DNA from: Marthasterias glacialis
Taxonomy: Eukaryota > Echinodermata > Asteroidea > Forcipulatida > Asteriidae
Length of the DNA: 64,000 nt
Reading direction: 5' to 3'
Assembly: GCA_911728455.2 (NCBI GenBank)
Contig: OU452225.1
Location: forward strand, 24,896,495 to 24,960,494
Shown: one piece after another, positions 43,501 to 54,927 of the stretch
How the letters are laid out: each line of letters opens with the position of its first letter
Position numbering within the stretch: the stretch's first letter is position 1
Made by a program: the position numbers and the translations under genes
The notes under the pieces: model-generated
What the model was told of the DNA's origin: nothing
The model's input: the letters and a program-made list of their open reading frames with translations, nothing else
The model's database searches: none

Positions 43501-44146
43501 TTATGGCGAGAGACAAGAGCGCGATATGATGCACTTTTAAAGGTCTGTAAAAACGTGTTTCTGAATATTGCATACACTGATTTTCAGTTAGTTTAATTAT
43601 TAGTTAGAGTTGTGCGGTTGCTTTGGGGGTCTAGCTCAATGTTAAACCCCTTCGTGCTCAGATTGTGGGCTTGAATCCCGGTTTCACCGGTCAACAATTG
43701 TGTGTACAAGTTATCAATAAGACACTTCACCATATTGCTCTGTCATTTTCAGGTGACGTTAAGCCGTAGAACGCATGCACTAGGAGATTATCTGGGGGTG
43801 AACAGAAAGGGGGAAAAACATTGTCACGAAAGGAGGTTTTGTGGTTAACAGTATGAACATTATAATAATGTGCATGTATTATGCACTTTTTCAGCCAAAT
43901 AGGTCACCCAAAGCGCATTACAGTATTATTACCTCTGTTCCTTTACCCTAAGCATTCCTGAACCATCTCAACTCCTTAGGAGTATGCAGCACCGGCACCC
44001 AAGTGGGAGCACAGATTGCTGATCATTCACACCAACAATCTCTACCTATCCTCGCAGGTACCCGTTTAATACTCCTGGGTGATGGGAAGCAATTTTACTG
44101 AAGTGTTTCACTCAATGACACAACATCTCAGCCAAAGACGTATTTT
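40568..44146. repeat. Tandem duplication, unit 2 (3,579 bp)
   Basis: Second copy of 36989-40567. Every feature listed in unit 1 recurs at +3,579. After 44146 the sequence continues ttgaaaaaaaatgg, where unit 1 is followed by ctgccgg. Confidence 0.95.
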
Positions 44147-44505
44147 TTGAAAAAAAATGGCAATTACTTGTACATAACCTTTGTTCTCATTTAGCCGCCT
44201 GGTGGCGCTATTTAGCAGACTGATGTTCAACGAGTGAGTTAATTGTTCAACTGTTTTCAAACTGCCGCACTGAATAACACACACAAAAGACAACAACAAA
44301 AAATCTGCAAAGCATTGGTACTTAATAATAAAAAAACAATAAAAAAACAACAACATTAGATTCAAGAAAATCTTGTTGCCGTCACAGGAAACCTTGGTTT
44401 AGTCTGACTCCCAAGTCCCTAATGCCCCATGCTGGATCCAAGTCACTCCCTCTACGGTTGTATCGTGTCTAATTGGTTCAAGAAGCACACAATTTGTTCA
44501 TTCAG
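44147..44505. other. Unique sequence, possible intron
   Basis: A (aac)n-like A-rich stretch lies at 44280-44350. Bases 44390-44505 are of balanced composition with a branch-point-like ctaattgg and a clean acceptor at the end (aatttgttcattcag). Confidence 0.4.
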
Positions 44506-44556
44506 GAAAACATTATTGGCGAGACGCCGTCACTGGAGCACGATTACTCTGGCCTC
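44506..44556 (+). CDS. Candidate small internal exon
   Basis: Bounded by the acceptor ttgttcattcag and the donor GTAAGTTT. It is 51 bases and, in phase 0, encodes ENIIGETPSLEHDYSGL. All three frames are open, so the frame choice rests on its compatibility with the phase-0 start of the candidate exon at 45148. Composition is higher in G and C than the flanks. No domain is recognised. Confidence 0.3.
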
Positions 44557-44749
44557 GTAAGTTTGGAACAAGGAACTGCATCTGGCAATGCGTGGGTCCT
44601 TGTCAAGACAGAAACCATTTTTGTGGCTAATTATTCCTCATGAAGTATGGACAGCTTGCTATATGCGGTCTGCGCATAATATTCGAGTGGCGAGTTCGAT
44701 GGGCGTTCTTTTATTTCTATGTTTATTGCGAAATTGATATTTTTTTTAT

Positions 44750-45147
44750 TGGTTGAGCGCTCCGGTTCGCAATTGGTCATATTGTGTTCGGTCTTATCAA
44801 TCGAATTTGCAGTTGGTCTTTTCTTCGGTCACCATAAGCCCTGACTTCGGTTGAACCGGATTCGCAGCTGGTCTTTTCTTTTCTGCTGCATTCTGTTCTT
44901 CATTTGCCTTTTTCTTACGGAAGATATACCGGTTTGCAGATGGTCTATTCTTTGGTTGCAAATCAAAAGTCTGTTTGAGGGAGGTCTTTTTCCCTGCTGG
45001 GTTATTCCGGTCCGCAGTTGGTCTTTTACTTTGACCTTGGTTTATTAGTCCCGTTCGCAGTTGGTCTTTTCTATGATTGGGTTTCCCCCTATTCTTGGTC
45101 TGTTGTAATGATTGGCAGTTTAGTTTCTGCGATTGGTCTTGTCTCAG
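44750..45147 (+). repeat. Degenerate tandem repeat with a 'gcagttggtcttttc' core
   Basis: The core recurs at about 44765, 44805, 44865, 44935, 45015 and 45055 with variants such as gcagatggtctattc. Spacing is irregular, roughly 40-80 bases. It ends against the acceptor of the exon at 45148, whose pyrimidine tract (ggtcttgtctcag) is itself a repeat unit. Confidence 0.6.
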
Positions 45148-45362
45148 TCACCACCATCAACGCGTAGTATGTCAGTTGCCGTGACGGCCCCTGGAACTAA
45201 ACCTAGCCGTTACGATACGTCAATCGCAAGGGGGCCGTCAGTGCCGATTGAGACGCAGGACAGACCACCTGCGTTTGGATTGAATTGCAGCTATGAGAAA
45301 CCTACGGACGTGGTTCGGGCTTGTGTTGGTTACTGGATGGGTTCATGTCCTGGTAGGAACGG
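45148..45362 (+). CDS. Candidate coding exon, function unknown
   Basis: After the acceptor gattggtcttgtctcag the phase-0 frame stays open for 71 codons to a GTGAGG donor (AACGG before it, phase 2); a GTAGGA at 45353 is a weaker alternative. The peptide includes MSVAVTAPGTKPSRYDTS, RGPSVPIETQDRPPAFGLN and VVRACVGYWMGSCPG, with four cysteines in the second half. Composition is markedly richer in G and C than neighbouring DNA. An in-frame ATG at 45184 has A near -3, so it could also be a first exon. No family recognised. Confidence 0.35.
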
Positions 45363-45729
45363 GTGAGGACTTTTTTTTTTATTTCTGTCTTCAGGAGCTC
45401 AAACCATTGGTAGATCTTTGTTGTGCATGTTGGATTTCTTTGCAAGTCACGCTGTAATTCTCGCGATATTTTTCGATTTTTCATTTGAGTCAACTACAGT
45501 ATCTCTCGGAAGAGATATTGCAGCTATCGTATGAGTTTACACAGTTAAAATGCAGCGTGTTGGTGTTATGGTTTTTTTTAGGATGAATTCTTTCTCCTTG
45601 CATGACGAGCAATACCTTCGGGTAAAGTTAAAGTTTATAACAGTATTTCACAGAGAAATATTTCATAAGTTAGCTTTCAGACTGAGACGAACATTTAAGT
45701 TTTTGATTCTTACCAACATTGTGCTAAGG
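45363..45729. other. Unique sequence, no gene recognised
   Basis: The plus frame 45550-45819 runs into the repeat below and is rich in Arg/Phe/Tyr from repeat-like DNA. Not called. Confidence 0.4.
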
Positions 45730-46240
45730 AGATATCATTCTTTTAGACGGATATATAATCGATTTAGACGGATATTTCATTGTATATATTATATACGGAG
45801 ATATTATTTTAGACGGTGATTTATTTATTTTAGAAGGAGATATCATCATTCACGGAGATATCATTCTTTTAGACGGGTATATAATCGATTTAGACGGATA
45901 TTTCATTGTTTTAACGGAAAATTTTGTATATATTATATACGGAGATATTATTTAAGGAGATATAATCATAATTCACGGAGATATTCTTTTAGACGGATAT
46001 ATAATCGATTTAGACGGATGTTTCATTGTTTAAGACGAGTAAAAAATATATATTTACCGAGTTATCATCATTTTAAACGGAGATTTCATTGTTTTATACG
46101 GAGGGACGGAGATTTTTTCTTTTTTTGCAGGTATTTTGTTTGTAAGACTGATGTATCATTGGTTTAGACGGAGATGTCATTGTTTCACGCGAACATGTTC
46201 TTTCAGACAGAGATATCATAGAGAGAGTTTGTATTATATC
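45730..46240 (+). repeat. Minisatellite-like array, 120-126-bp units
   Basis: The word ataatcgatttagacgg recurs at 45755, 45881 and 46001 (spacings 126 and 120). Around it, ggagatatcattcttttag, ggatatttcattgt and tatattatatacggagat repeat. Sub-units of about 20 bases with 'acggagat' or 'acggatat' continue to 46240. Confidence 0.8.
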
Positions 46241-46544
46241 AGTTGGAGATATCAAGTGGGTGTTTCCGTCCTTTCACTAAATAAATCCTTCGTTTTGATA
46301 CGGGGGTGCGTTGCAACAGCAACCAAAACGCAACTTCAGTTGTATTAATTTTGCCTTCAAACATACAAAGAGACTTGTTTTTACCAAAGATTTAGTTTCA
46401 ATCTGAGAGCTCGCTAACTGTAAAGTTCGTGCAAGTATAAATCACTTGGAGGAATATTTGTTGAAATGCCGTTGAGGATTCCAACATTCAACGTTGCTTA
46501 AAGCCCTAGCTCAACATTGGTAAGAAGAAAAACAAAAATGTTCA
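46241..46544. other. Unique sequence, no gene recognised
   Basis: Nothing beyond short accidental open frames. Confidence 0.4.
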
Positions 46545-46830
46545 CAGATACCTTACATGGTATAAAGATAATGATGGTAGAAATCTGTTTTTGAAATATT
46601 TCTGCCTGAAGTGTTATGATTTTTAAATAATAAATGAAATAAGATCCAAAATTAGTTTTTGTTTCAGTAAGTACACAAATGCTGAATGCATTTTTACCGT
46701 TTTCTTGCAAATGAACCAACGAAATGAGCTGACATTTTCACAGGTTGGTTTTATTACAAGTATCTTGATTTGTGCAAAGAATGGAAGCATTTACAGTTAG
46801 TTTACCAAAGTTGAGCTGGGGCTTTCATTG
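46545..46830 (+). repeat. Dispersed repeat, copy 1
   Basis: Blocks gaaatatttctgcctgaagt, gaaataagatccaaaatta, gctgacattttcacaggttg and atggaagcatttacag are shared with 56435-57085. In copy 1 the order is continuous. In copy 2 the last block lies upstream of the others. Confidence 0.65.
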
Positions 46831-47416
46831 TTTAGAATGCTAATCTAAATAGCATGCAAGCATCATACGAATAAACACTAAATTCCTGAGAATTTTTAAC
46901 TGTTTTTCTATTTTTTTATTTATTTCATTTTTTTGTTTTGTTTTTGTTTTTGTTTTTTGCTTTACCAAAACGTGACAGCCAAATATGAGGAAATTTTAAT
47001 ACGTTTGCTGAATACTGTGTTTATTGAATACAAGCAGATGGAAATGAACCTATTCCGGGAAAAAAGCAATGATCTATTATTCTTTTACAAAATATTGCCC
47101 GGTTATAAAATGATATATGTATGGTAGCAAACGGCTGCAAAATCATTATTATTCCAACGATCAATCAATATTAACTGTTATTATTGTTTCAGTCAAACTC
47201 GAGTCAATCACTCTCTGTTGGCTGCTCTGCTGTGACAGGCTGCTAAAATGAACTGAAGAACTAGGCCTACTCACACCTCTGCGGTTAAATTTCACGGTCA
47301 AAAAAATATATGGCGAACGTCTCCGTAGTACCGGTGATCAGTTATCAGTATTTCACTCTCTCCGTTGTCTGTCAACGAGCCGTTCAACTTCAGATCAGTC
47401 GTTGTGTCACTGTAAT
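46831..47416. other. AT-rich unique sequence
   Basis: A ttttg-type microsatellite lies at 46905-46960. No exon recognised. Confidence 0.45.
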
Positions 47417-47721
47417 CAGTCGCGTAACTAAGGGGTGGGGACACGGGGGGCACATGCCCTCCGGTTGAAATCTTGACTTTTGAGATTAAAAATTACCAGA
47501 TCAAAATGTCACATTTTATGTAGTAATTTCAATGTTTTTAAAACTATTTTTTTTATTTACACACGCAGAATGTATTTTGTTTTACCTCAACACGTCAGAT
47601 GAAAGCTGGAAAGGGGCTTGTTTAGGAAAAATAAAACGGAAACTGCACTTTTAGTTGGCCAAAAGTGCCCCTTAGGAAAAAATGGTGCCCCCCTACAATT
47701 TTACCCTAGTTACGGCGCTCA
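47417..47721 (+). mobile_element. hAT-like MITE copy
   Basis: Starts cagtcgcgtaactaagg and ends cctagttacggcgctcag, with interior tgtcacattttatgtag, cagaatgtattttgtttta and ttggccaaaagtgcccc as in 16856-17179. No matching 8-base flanks are visible. It abuts the LINE remnant. Confidence 0.8.
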
Positions 47722-47739
47722 GCTGCACGTATTGTCCCA

Positions 47740-48068
47740 TTTTCAACCCTTGGAACTCATATTACTCCCATACTTAAAACCTTCCACTGGCCCCCGGTAG
47801 GCGACGGTATTATTTTTAAGCTGTTGATCGTTTTTCATGCCTTGCATGGTTCTGCTCCCTACTGTAATAGAAGCTTAATAGTTGAAAATAAGCCCACTAG
47901 ACGTCTTCGTTCATCTGATTCTCTATCATTGCTCTTTCCTCAGACACGCAGTTATTAGGGGAGAGATCTGGCCCTTACCTTTGGAATAAGCGCCCACTCA
48001 GAATACGTAATATGTCTTTCCTCAGCGATTTAAAAGTTGCCCTCAAAACCCATCTCTTGCTCATGTAG
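47740..48068 (+). pseudogene. LINE reverse-transcriptase C-terminal remnant (CR1/L2-like)
   Basis: The frame reads HITPILKTFHWPPVGDGIIF, then LLIVFHALHG, a familiar end of the reverse-transcriptase region in CR1/L2-type non-LTR elements (HITP.L..LHWLPV..RI.FK). After RSY a stop and a +/- frame change occur around 47953-47960. The reading then continues in another frame as GPYLWNKRPLRIRN and ends LKTHLLLM then TAG. Only the last 110 codons or so survive. The 5' side is cut by the adjacent MITE end. Confidence 0.85.
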
Positions 48069-48263
48069 GACCATCTGGTTCATATCTCCTTGTGCTTGTA
48101 TTTGATGTTGTTTATAATGCTTTGCTTAAGAGATTGACTATTTGTATTATGTAATTATTATATTGTTTTGGAACATGTTAGTATTTATTTATTTAATTTT
48201 TTGCACCGCGCCACAAGTGTCAATGTTTTGACGGACGCGGCGCGTTATAAGTGCTCATGTTAT
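48069..48263 (+). mobile_element. 3' untranslated tail of the LINE remnant
   Basis: AT-rich sequence after the stop ends with cgcgccacaagtgtcaatg, then gacggacgcggcgcgttata and agtgctcatgttattatcg, a structured GC stem and short tail typical of LINE 3' ends. Confidence 0.55.
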
Positions 48264-49603
48264 TATCGTTTAGAGAGTCTAAATTTGTTTTAGATTTGAC
48301 GTCCATATTTTTGTTTCTCATTTAGTAAAGTTGCCGTTATATTGTAGGAGATATTATGCATTGTAAAAGGTTCGCGATATTGAGACTATATTACCAATAA
48401 CATTATTTTGACAAAAGTATTTTAAAAAGTCGTCAGCGGTCTTCATTTGAAAATTTACTGGGATGATTTTTTTTTTTTAGTTTTTGTTTGTTTGATATTT
48501 TACCTCCCCTTATTGAGAACATGCTTTCTTGGGTTAGGTCGGTTGCACCCCTAAACCATGAGGAGGGGCCAAGGCACTTAATTACAAAGTACCAGTATGT
48601 TTGTAAACAAAAGTTGTTTACTCAAACCCCCCCAAGTTTCCTGGTGAATGCCGGTTTTGCCTGGTTTGAACCATCGGCCCGTAAATCGACACCCAAACAC
48701 CACAGCCCAGTGCAACTCTAATGTGGCTTTATGGAAGAATTTCCATGATCACCCCCTCTTGAAAAAATTAAAAATGATGGTGTGAGCACGTGATCTTTCT
48801 TTCGTAAAACTCACAAAATTGTTTTCTAAGGTCTAGAAGCCACATATTTGGACAATGTCGTCGTGTGCCCAGTAAAAGGACGTGACGACATTTTGAGACT
48901 TACAAAGAATATATAATATAAATTATAATAAAAGAAAAAAAACCATTAAAATTAATAAACCGCAGCGGGGCCGTTTTTTATGGTTGTGAGGGGACGACAA
49001 CCAAAGACAATTTTTTACATAGCCTCATTGTTCGGTTATTCTTTACAATTTAACAACGAACATTTCTCCTATCTTTTTTAATTATGCTTCCGCGTTAAAT
49101 ACTGCAACTATTTTGTCACAAAACAGATGTGCTTTTATCAAAGGAAGATTAGTGATATCTCGCCCAGAACTCGCACTAAAATATTCTTTGTGAGAAGCAG
49201 TTTTACATAATTTTTCATCAAACTTGTTCTGGATAAAAATGGCATGCAAAGTAATTTTTCTGATTCAGTGCCGAGAATTCGTTTGAAATCACGGCATTGG
49301 AAACTGAACCGCATTTTTTCTATTTTTATAGAAATATTCTGCCGCTGACTTCCGTGTTAAATATAGAATGACAAAGCAATCCATCGGCTGTTCTATGTCC
49401 AACACCGGGTGGCGATATTTATTCCGAGAATAAATATGTCTTTTTTCTGTTTGATGTTAAACCTGTGTTTAAATTTCATAAATATTCCAAAATAAATGAT
49501 AAATTGTAACATTGTTTTAAAACAGTACAATAATAGTACTACAGATAGGTGATGGGATTGTGCCTTTGATGCTGTGAGCATGGAATCTGGCACGCAGTCA
49601 GAG
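48264..49603. other. Unique AT-rich sequence
   Basis: Bases 48590-48720 have balanced composition and an open frame of 77 codons with no domain. They may be a worn SINE (cctggtttgaaccatcgg). No exon called. Confidence 0.45.
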
Positions 49604-49965
49604 CCGCGCCGCAACTAGGGTAAAATTTTAGGGGGGCAAAAGGGAGGGAGGGACACCATTTTTCCTAGGGGGCACTTTTGGCCAATTAAAACTGTAGTTT
49701 CCGTTTGTACTTTTCCTAAACAAGCCCCTTTTCAGCGCTCTTCTGAAGTGTTAAGGTAAAACAAAATACATTCTGCGTGTAAATGATACAAAATAGTTTA
49801 AAAAACATTGAAATTACTACATAAAAGCTCATAAAATGTAACATTTTATTCTGGTATTTTTTAATCTCAAAAGTCCAGATTTCAAATGGGGGGCACCCGG
49901 GGGGGGGGGGGGCACGGACATCAGTTGGGGGGCATGTGCCATGTTGCCCCTTAGTTACACCACTG
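49604..49965 (-). mobile_element. hAT-like MITE with perfect 8-bp target duplication
   Basis: agtcagag lies immediately left (49596-49603) and right (49966-49973) of an element ending cttagttacaccactg. The left end is ccgcgccgcaactaggg. Interior blocks match 16856 in inverse orientation (ggccaattaaaactgtag, acaaaatacattctgcgtg, a G12 run at 49899-49912). Confidence 0.85.
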
Positions 49966-49980
49966 AGTCAGAGTATTTGC

Positions 49981-50236
49981 TCCCCCCCAAAAAAAAAACA
50001 AAAAAACAAACAAACAAACAAACAAACAAACAAAAACCAAAAAACAAAAACAAAAACAAAAAACAAAAACAAAACAAAACAAAACAAAACAAAACATAAC
50101 AAAACAAAACAAAACAAAACAAAACAAAACAAAACAAAACAAAACAAAACAAAACAAAACAAAACAAAACAAAACAAAACAAAACAAAACAAAACGAAAA
50201 ACAAACAAAACAAAACAAAAACAAAACAAAAAACCC
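49981..50236. repeat. Microsatellite (AAAAC)n
   Basis: Pure aaaac pentamers for about 150 bases, preceded by aaac units and a C8/A10 start. The four overlapping open frames on both strands (Lys/Asn/Gln or Phe/Val/Cys-rich) arise only from this repeat. Confidence 0.95.
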
Positions 50237-51719
50237 ACTCAACATTACTGGACAAATAAAACTATAGCTATTAGATTGAAGTGCCGTAAACAACACAACT
50301 CCATCACCAGGAGCTAGTCTAATTTTTAAAATATTGTCACACAACTTCATCAATATCTAGTGGTTAGGTCATGTAGAATGCAAGAATCTTTACTCCACGA
50401 GAAACCACCAGAATATGTCAATATAATGTCGCTCTTGCGGAACAAAATAAAAATCTATTTTTCTAATTTCATTCTGATATGGAAATGTTTCCCTCGCCTT
50501 AGATTCCTCGCTATTTGTTGAAAATATGCTTTATGGTCAAGAAAAAGTATATAAACAATGTTATATTGACTACGTTTTCAGTTTTATTTCCTTGATAGTG
50601 TTTTGTTGCATATGTAAGAAATTGTTGTCAATTTAGACGCAATTTCTTCTGATGATTGTGATGACTTTGTAAGTTCGAACTAAATAAACTATTTCTCATC
50701 ATCATCAGAATTATGACCTGCTGTTTTGAAAAAATTCCCAGTGAAGTTTTTTTATTATTATTTTGAAAACATTGTGATTGCTTCACATTTGACGACATGT
50801 AAATATCTCAGCGTCAGTAAAACGGATGTGCAAGCAGAACAAGGTTGACCGAGAAGTCACTTCGTTCTTGGCAAGTCCTTTATAATGTAGATTTGTCACA
50901 ATAATTGATTAAAACAAAACAGTAGGTAAACCGCCACCTGCCACTTGACGACGAAGTTAAATTGTCCGGCGTGAAATTAGATTAAAGTTTTAGCTGGAAC
51001 CGTACCGACCTTCCTATTTTTCCTCCCCGTGTCTTCCCCCATGTTGTCTAAAGCAATAATTGCAAGAGTTAAATCAAATCATCGGGAGGAAATCAAGAAA
51101 GAAACAAATAAATTGAAGTCTCACCTTCATTCCACAACGCCCTAAAATGTCTTGAGCACATTTGGGGTTCTCCACGCAGCGTGTTCTTGAGTAGTAACCG
51201 CTATGACGTCACTGTAGGTGCTGTAAGCTGTGGTCGTTACCATGAATTCCGTTGTTATTCGATTAGCTCATTAGTAGCGTTTTGGGCTCTGCAATGAGGT
51301 CGTCAGAAATGCTTCACCTTGTCGCCGATCCACGAGAAAGGCCGTATTTACCGCTAGACAAATAAAACACCACACCCCGGCGAAGAACACGGTCAAATTT
51401 GACCCAGATTTGGGGCCCGGGAGCCTAGAAAAAAATAATCTGCACGGCTCGGGAATCAAGGGCGACGCTAACAAAATAACATTAGCCATTAAGATGCAAG
51501 TGCTGAATCTACGAGGATTGCGTAGTGCACGAACCCTCTTTTACCAATACTTGTACTCGATTAGGGTTTACCTGGATTGTGCACTTCCGCAACCTGAGGT
51601 GATTCGAGAGAATTGTCAGTTTATTTTTGAACGTAATCTTGTATTTCATATAAGCAGTGATATCATAAGCACCAACAAGTACAAAGATATTGACAGTGTA
51701 GGGAGACCGCCAAAATTAG
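50237..51719. other. Unique sequence, no exon called
   Basis: A 72-codon minus frame at 51271-51489 contains a hydrophobic stretch (TVFFAGVWCFICLAV) but lacks a convincing donor. The 136-codon plus frame at 51410-51820 runs into a SINE. Bases 51395-51420 contain ggtcaaatttgaccc, another inverted GGTCA pair. Confidence 0.45.
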
Positions 51720-51830
51720 GGCCGGATAGCCCGGTAAAGCGCCGGTATGTCAATCCACGGGTTGCAGGTCTAAATCACGCCCAAGTCATTTTTTCTGGGT
51801 TCACCTCAAAATTTAACTAATAGTAGTGAT
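51720..51830 (+). mobile_element. Decayed tRNA-derived SINE (Lys-like head)
   Basis: gggccggatagcccggtaaa, gcgccggtatgtcaatcca, ggttgcaggtctaaatc and tttctgggttcacctc follow the order of the SINE at 5378-5480. Both promoter boxes have changes. Confidence 0.65.
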
Positions 51831-52827
51831 GATATAACAAAACTGAATAATTTTAAAAACTGATAATAGTTAGTAAACGCGGCGCAGTTATTCGATGCTA
51901 TTCTCAACGACTGTGCCAGTTAAGTAATTGACGTTGTGTTTGTCATGTTTATGTATTCGTTGGTTTAAGCCAGTGTTTTGTAGTCCGGACCAGCAACCGT
52001 GAGACCAAGACTGAGACCAAGACACAGACCTGCAGGCCCAAGACTAAGACCAAGCAACCGATTCGCCTAGCCACCGTCGCTTACAAGCGAGCTGTCAAAG
52101 CATGACCGCCTGGCTTATAAACCTCCCGTGATGTTATCATGGTATCACAACAGAGCATCCACTCTAATAAGCGAGGCGGATTTAGAACGGTTTATTTAGA
52201 AGGGTATGGGGAGCCGCGTTATCATGATACGTGACCGCCTCGCTTCTAAACTACGGTTGATACTCACTCAGCTGTTGTAAAAACTACAGAAGCAAGCCGT
52301 AAAATATTTCATCAGCATTGCTTAATTTTGTGTAACATGAAGAAAAACAAATCGTTTTGCATCAAGAACGGGGGAAGTTCTTTTACCCAAGATGTTGCTG
52401 GCCGTCCTGTATCCCCCCTCCACTCAACGTTGCTAAACAACTGTTTTCTTGACCTGCTTTCCATAAAAGCAACATTCCTTAATTGCACATGAATATTTTA
52501 TATTGGGGAAGAAATGCCCTTTTTTTGTTTTTTCACATTTTGACTGTGACCTCGACCCTTGGAGAGAACCAGTCGATACCAGCACTTAACCATTCCTTAC
52601 TTTAGCCTCGTAAATTTATAAAGACTAACTCTCTCCCGTAACCACCACCACCCCCCCCCCCCGCCCTTCCCATCCATTAATACATTACGTGTAGCATCAC
52701 TCGTTCAAAGTGTGAAACTGATGTACCTTTTACCTATGCTCATCAATTTTTATAGCGTTTTTGACTAATCCGAGCAGCTCGTTCATAGGCGTTTACACCA
52801 CCGCAGCTGTGACCGCCGCCGTACATA
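51831..52827. other. Unique sequence with short tandem words
   Basis: Bases 51998-52055 repeat 'gagaccaagac' about five times. Bases 52095-52255 repeat 'gaccgcctggcttataaac' once with changes and once inverted. A C12 run lies at 52650-52662. No exon recognised. Confidence 0.4.
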
Positions 52828-52986
52828 ATGCGCGCTGACGCGCCACTGTCGTGTCGCGTGCGTGCGGCGGCCATGCGGTTGTGTAAAACACCACGAACAA
52901 GCACTGCTCAGAGTGTAAAGAACAAATGCAGTCATATTCGCTCAGTTGCGTTCATTAATTATACGGCTCAAGAGAATGGCAAAAAG
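52828..52986 (+). CDS. Candidate first coding exon
   Basis: A CpG-rich ATG start with A at -3 opens a 53-codon frame, MRADAPLSCRVRAAAMRLCK, then a Ser/Lys-rich stretch ending TAQENGKK, at a GTAGGC donor in phase 0. The CpG-rich 5' end would suit a promoter-proximal exon. The donor is weak, the second half is ordinary AT-rich DNA and there is no domain, so it is only a possibility. Confidence 0.2.
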
Positions 52987-53684
52987 GTAGGCATTATTTG
53001 TTTGGCCAGAACTCTACACTCCTCTTTACTGATTATATTTGAAATGATATCTCATGGGGATAAAAAAAACCTTTGTTGAATTAGAATGGGTGACGGCGCG
53101 GTGTTATCAGGTTTCACGGCACCTAAACATTTAATTACTGTATTCTTTATTAGATTGCTCAACGGGATAACTATTTTGATGAATGTTTTTTTAAATAAAA
53201 AAAAACTGTAGTGATCGTTTATTTTTTTCTTAAAAAAGCATGATGATTTTTTTTATAAAGTAGTTCAACGTTTAAAAAACCTCGGGCAAGGCTGTAAACA
53301 ACGCCGGAAAAAGTTGGTATCTATTGACCCGAAATGTGAACGGGGATGAAGTTGTCAAGGGCATTGCATAGCAGAGTCAGCCAGGCTTGTTGTGCCGTGT
53401 AATTCACATATTGTACCCATGGCTTCCCTCCCAGTGAATGCCTCATTACCCAATATCAGTCAGGTGTCTTATTTTACCTCGTTCCTGAAGGTTCCAGCTT
53501 TAGTTATAGCTCCTAAGCAGAAGTAAAGCAAAATGTAATTTCTAAGCAGTACCGTAGCTGACAGAGAACCAGTCCAGAAGCAGTACTTCGTAAACAGCAT
53601 GTTTGGTGTCTGGTAACCTTCTTTGTCTGTGCTTAGTATTTTTCTTCTTCATGGAAGCTGTACCTGCATGGTTTGTCAAAATAT
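52987..53684. other. AT-rich sequence with a family A fragment
   Basis: Bases 53525-53650 contain cctaagcagaagtaaagc, accagtccagaagcag and gctgtacc and look like a worn family A element without clear ends. Confidence 0.4.
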
Positions 53685-53950
53685 ATCGAAACAACGGCTT
53701 TGGCTTCCACTCGCTGCGGCTTAGGCTCCGTACAGTCTTACGGCTGACGAAGCCGTACAGTCGTGAATTCGAGAGATAAAAATAAAGGCAAAAAAAAAAA
53801 AAAAAAAAATGCATAAGCTGTCTCGGAACTTACTACGGAAGCTTAAAAAGAACATGCGTGTTATGCTCTGCAGTGGCGTAACGGAATGGGGGAACCTATA
53901 AGATGGAACCAAAGCCGTAGCCGTGGTTTCGTTAGTTAAAAATAAAGGCC
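53685..53950. mobile_element. Diverged MITE family B copy
   Basis: The left, atcgaaacaacggctttggc, is mirrored on the right by aaagccgtagccgtggtttc then gttag. Its centre has been expanded by a direct repeat (next entry) and an A20 run at 53790-53810. Confidence 0.5.
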
Positions 53951-54055
53951 AATAATAAACGAAAAATTGCATAAGCTGTCAAGGAATTGACTACGAGAGC
54001 TTAAAATGAACATGCGCGTTATGCTCTGCAGTGGCTTATTACCGAATGGGAGAGA
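53776..54055 (+). repeat. Two-copy direct repeat of about 115 bp
   Basis: Unit 1 (53776-53893) and unit 2 (53937-54055) share ataaaggc, tgcataagctgtc, acatgcg.gttatgctctgc and agtggc. They are offset by about 161 bases. Unit 1 lies inside the family B element and unit 2 just outside it. Confidence 0.65.
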
Positions 54056-54927
54056 AGCACGGAAACCTTGTCCCGTTTACCCCCTCTCCTACCCCCACCC
54101 CAATGAAATGTCTACGAAGCTGCTCTGGCTAGTACACTGGCTAGAATCCTGGCGTTGTATCATTCCACGACCGCGTGTCGTGGATGACTCCAAGACTGTT
54201 TTACTGTTTCATTCTCTGTTGTCGATGCGGACTGTTAAAAAAAATCCGTCTTTCGGGAATGGTGAAATACTGGGTTGCAGTACGTCAAATATAATGCATT
54301 ATAAACACTGACAAATGAGATCATTATTTCCGATAGAAGCAACGGACCATTTTCATTGTATCTTCTACAGCCTGGCCTTTTTAATTTAATTTGGCTTAAA
54401 AAAAATTGTTATAACAATACGATATCAATTAATGGCGAAATTTTGGCTGAAGCGGAACAAACTTTTAAAAGCTTAGTCCATTTAGGCACGTTGCTGCTTT
54501 ATACATGACATCCAAAAATAACTGCTGACATTATAATTGAATTAGAACAGGGCAGCTATTATGTCAGGGTTTGTAAATATGTTTTTTTTTTTAGCAATAG
54601 GACACTGTGTTAAAAAACGTTAAGAGTTTGTTCATCAGTACATCCAAGATCAGACACGATATTGTACCTTTGCACAAAGTCTATTGTTACACTTTAACAC
54701 TACTAGATTCGGGAATCCTGGAAAGAGACTAAAGAATCGAAGCCAATTCCTTGTGTGTTCCATGGCATTTTCTGGCAGGCGAGATACTGTAAAATATTCG
54801 AATGAGAAAATGTACATTTTGTATCTGAGTTATTATCAAACAGTTTCAAGGATTGTGAAAATAAACCGCCAACCGTTGGAGGTGTGTGCCATTTCTTTCT
54901 AAAACATACACGGCGCAATCTCCATAA
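54056..54927. other. Unique sequence, no gene recognised
   Basis: The 101-codon frame at 54006-54311 has no domain and no splice support. Nothing else. Confidence 0.45.

Noticed and set aside
44178-44233. Small block between cattctcatttag-like acceptor and GTGAGT
   Set aside because: Only about 40 bases, and the 'gcctggtggcgc' core looks like repeat sequence.
49936-50353. Four overlapping open frames of 95 to 132 codons
   Set aside because: Translation of the (AAAAC)n array.
51271-51489. 72-codon minus frame with a hydrophobic segment
   Set aside because: No donor, no family match, and no composition change.
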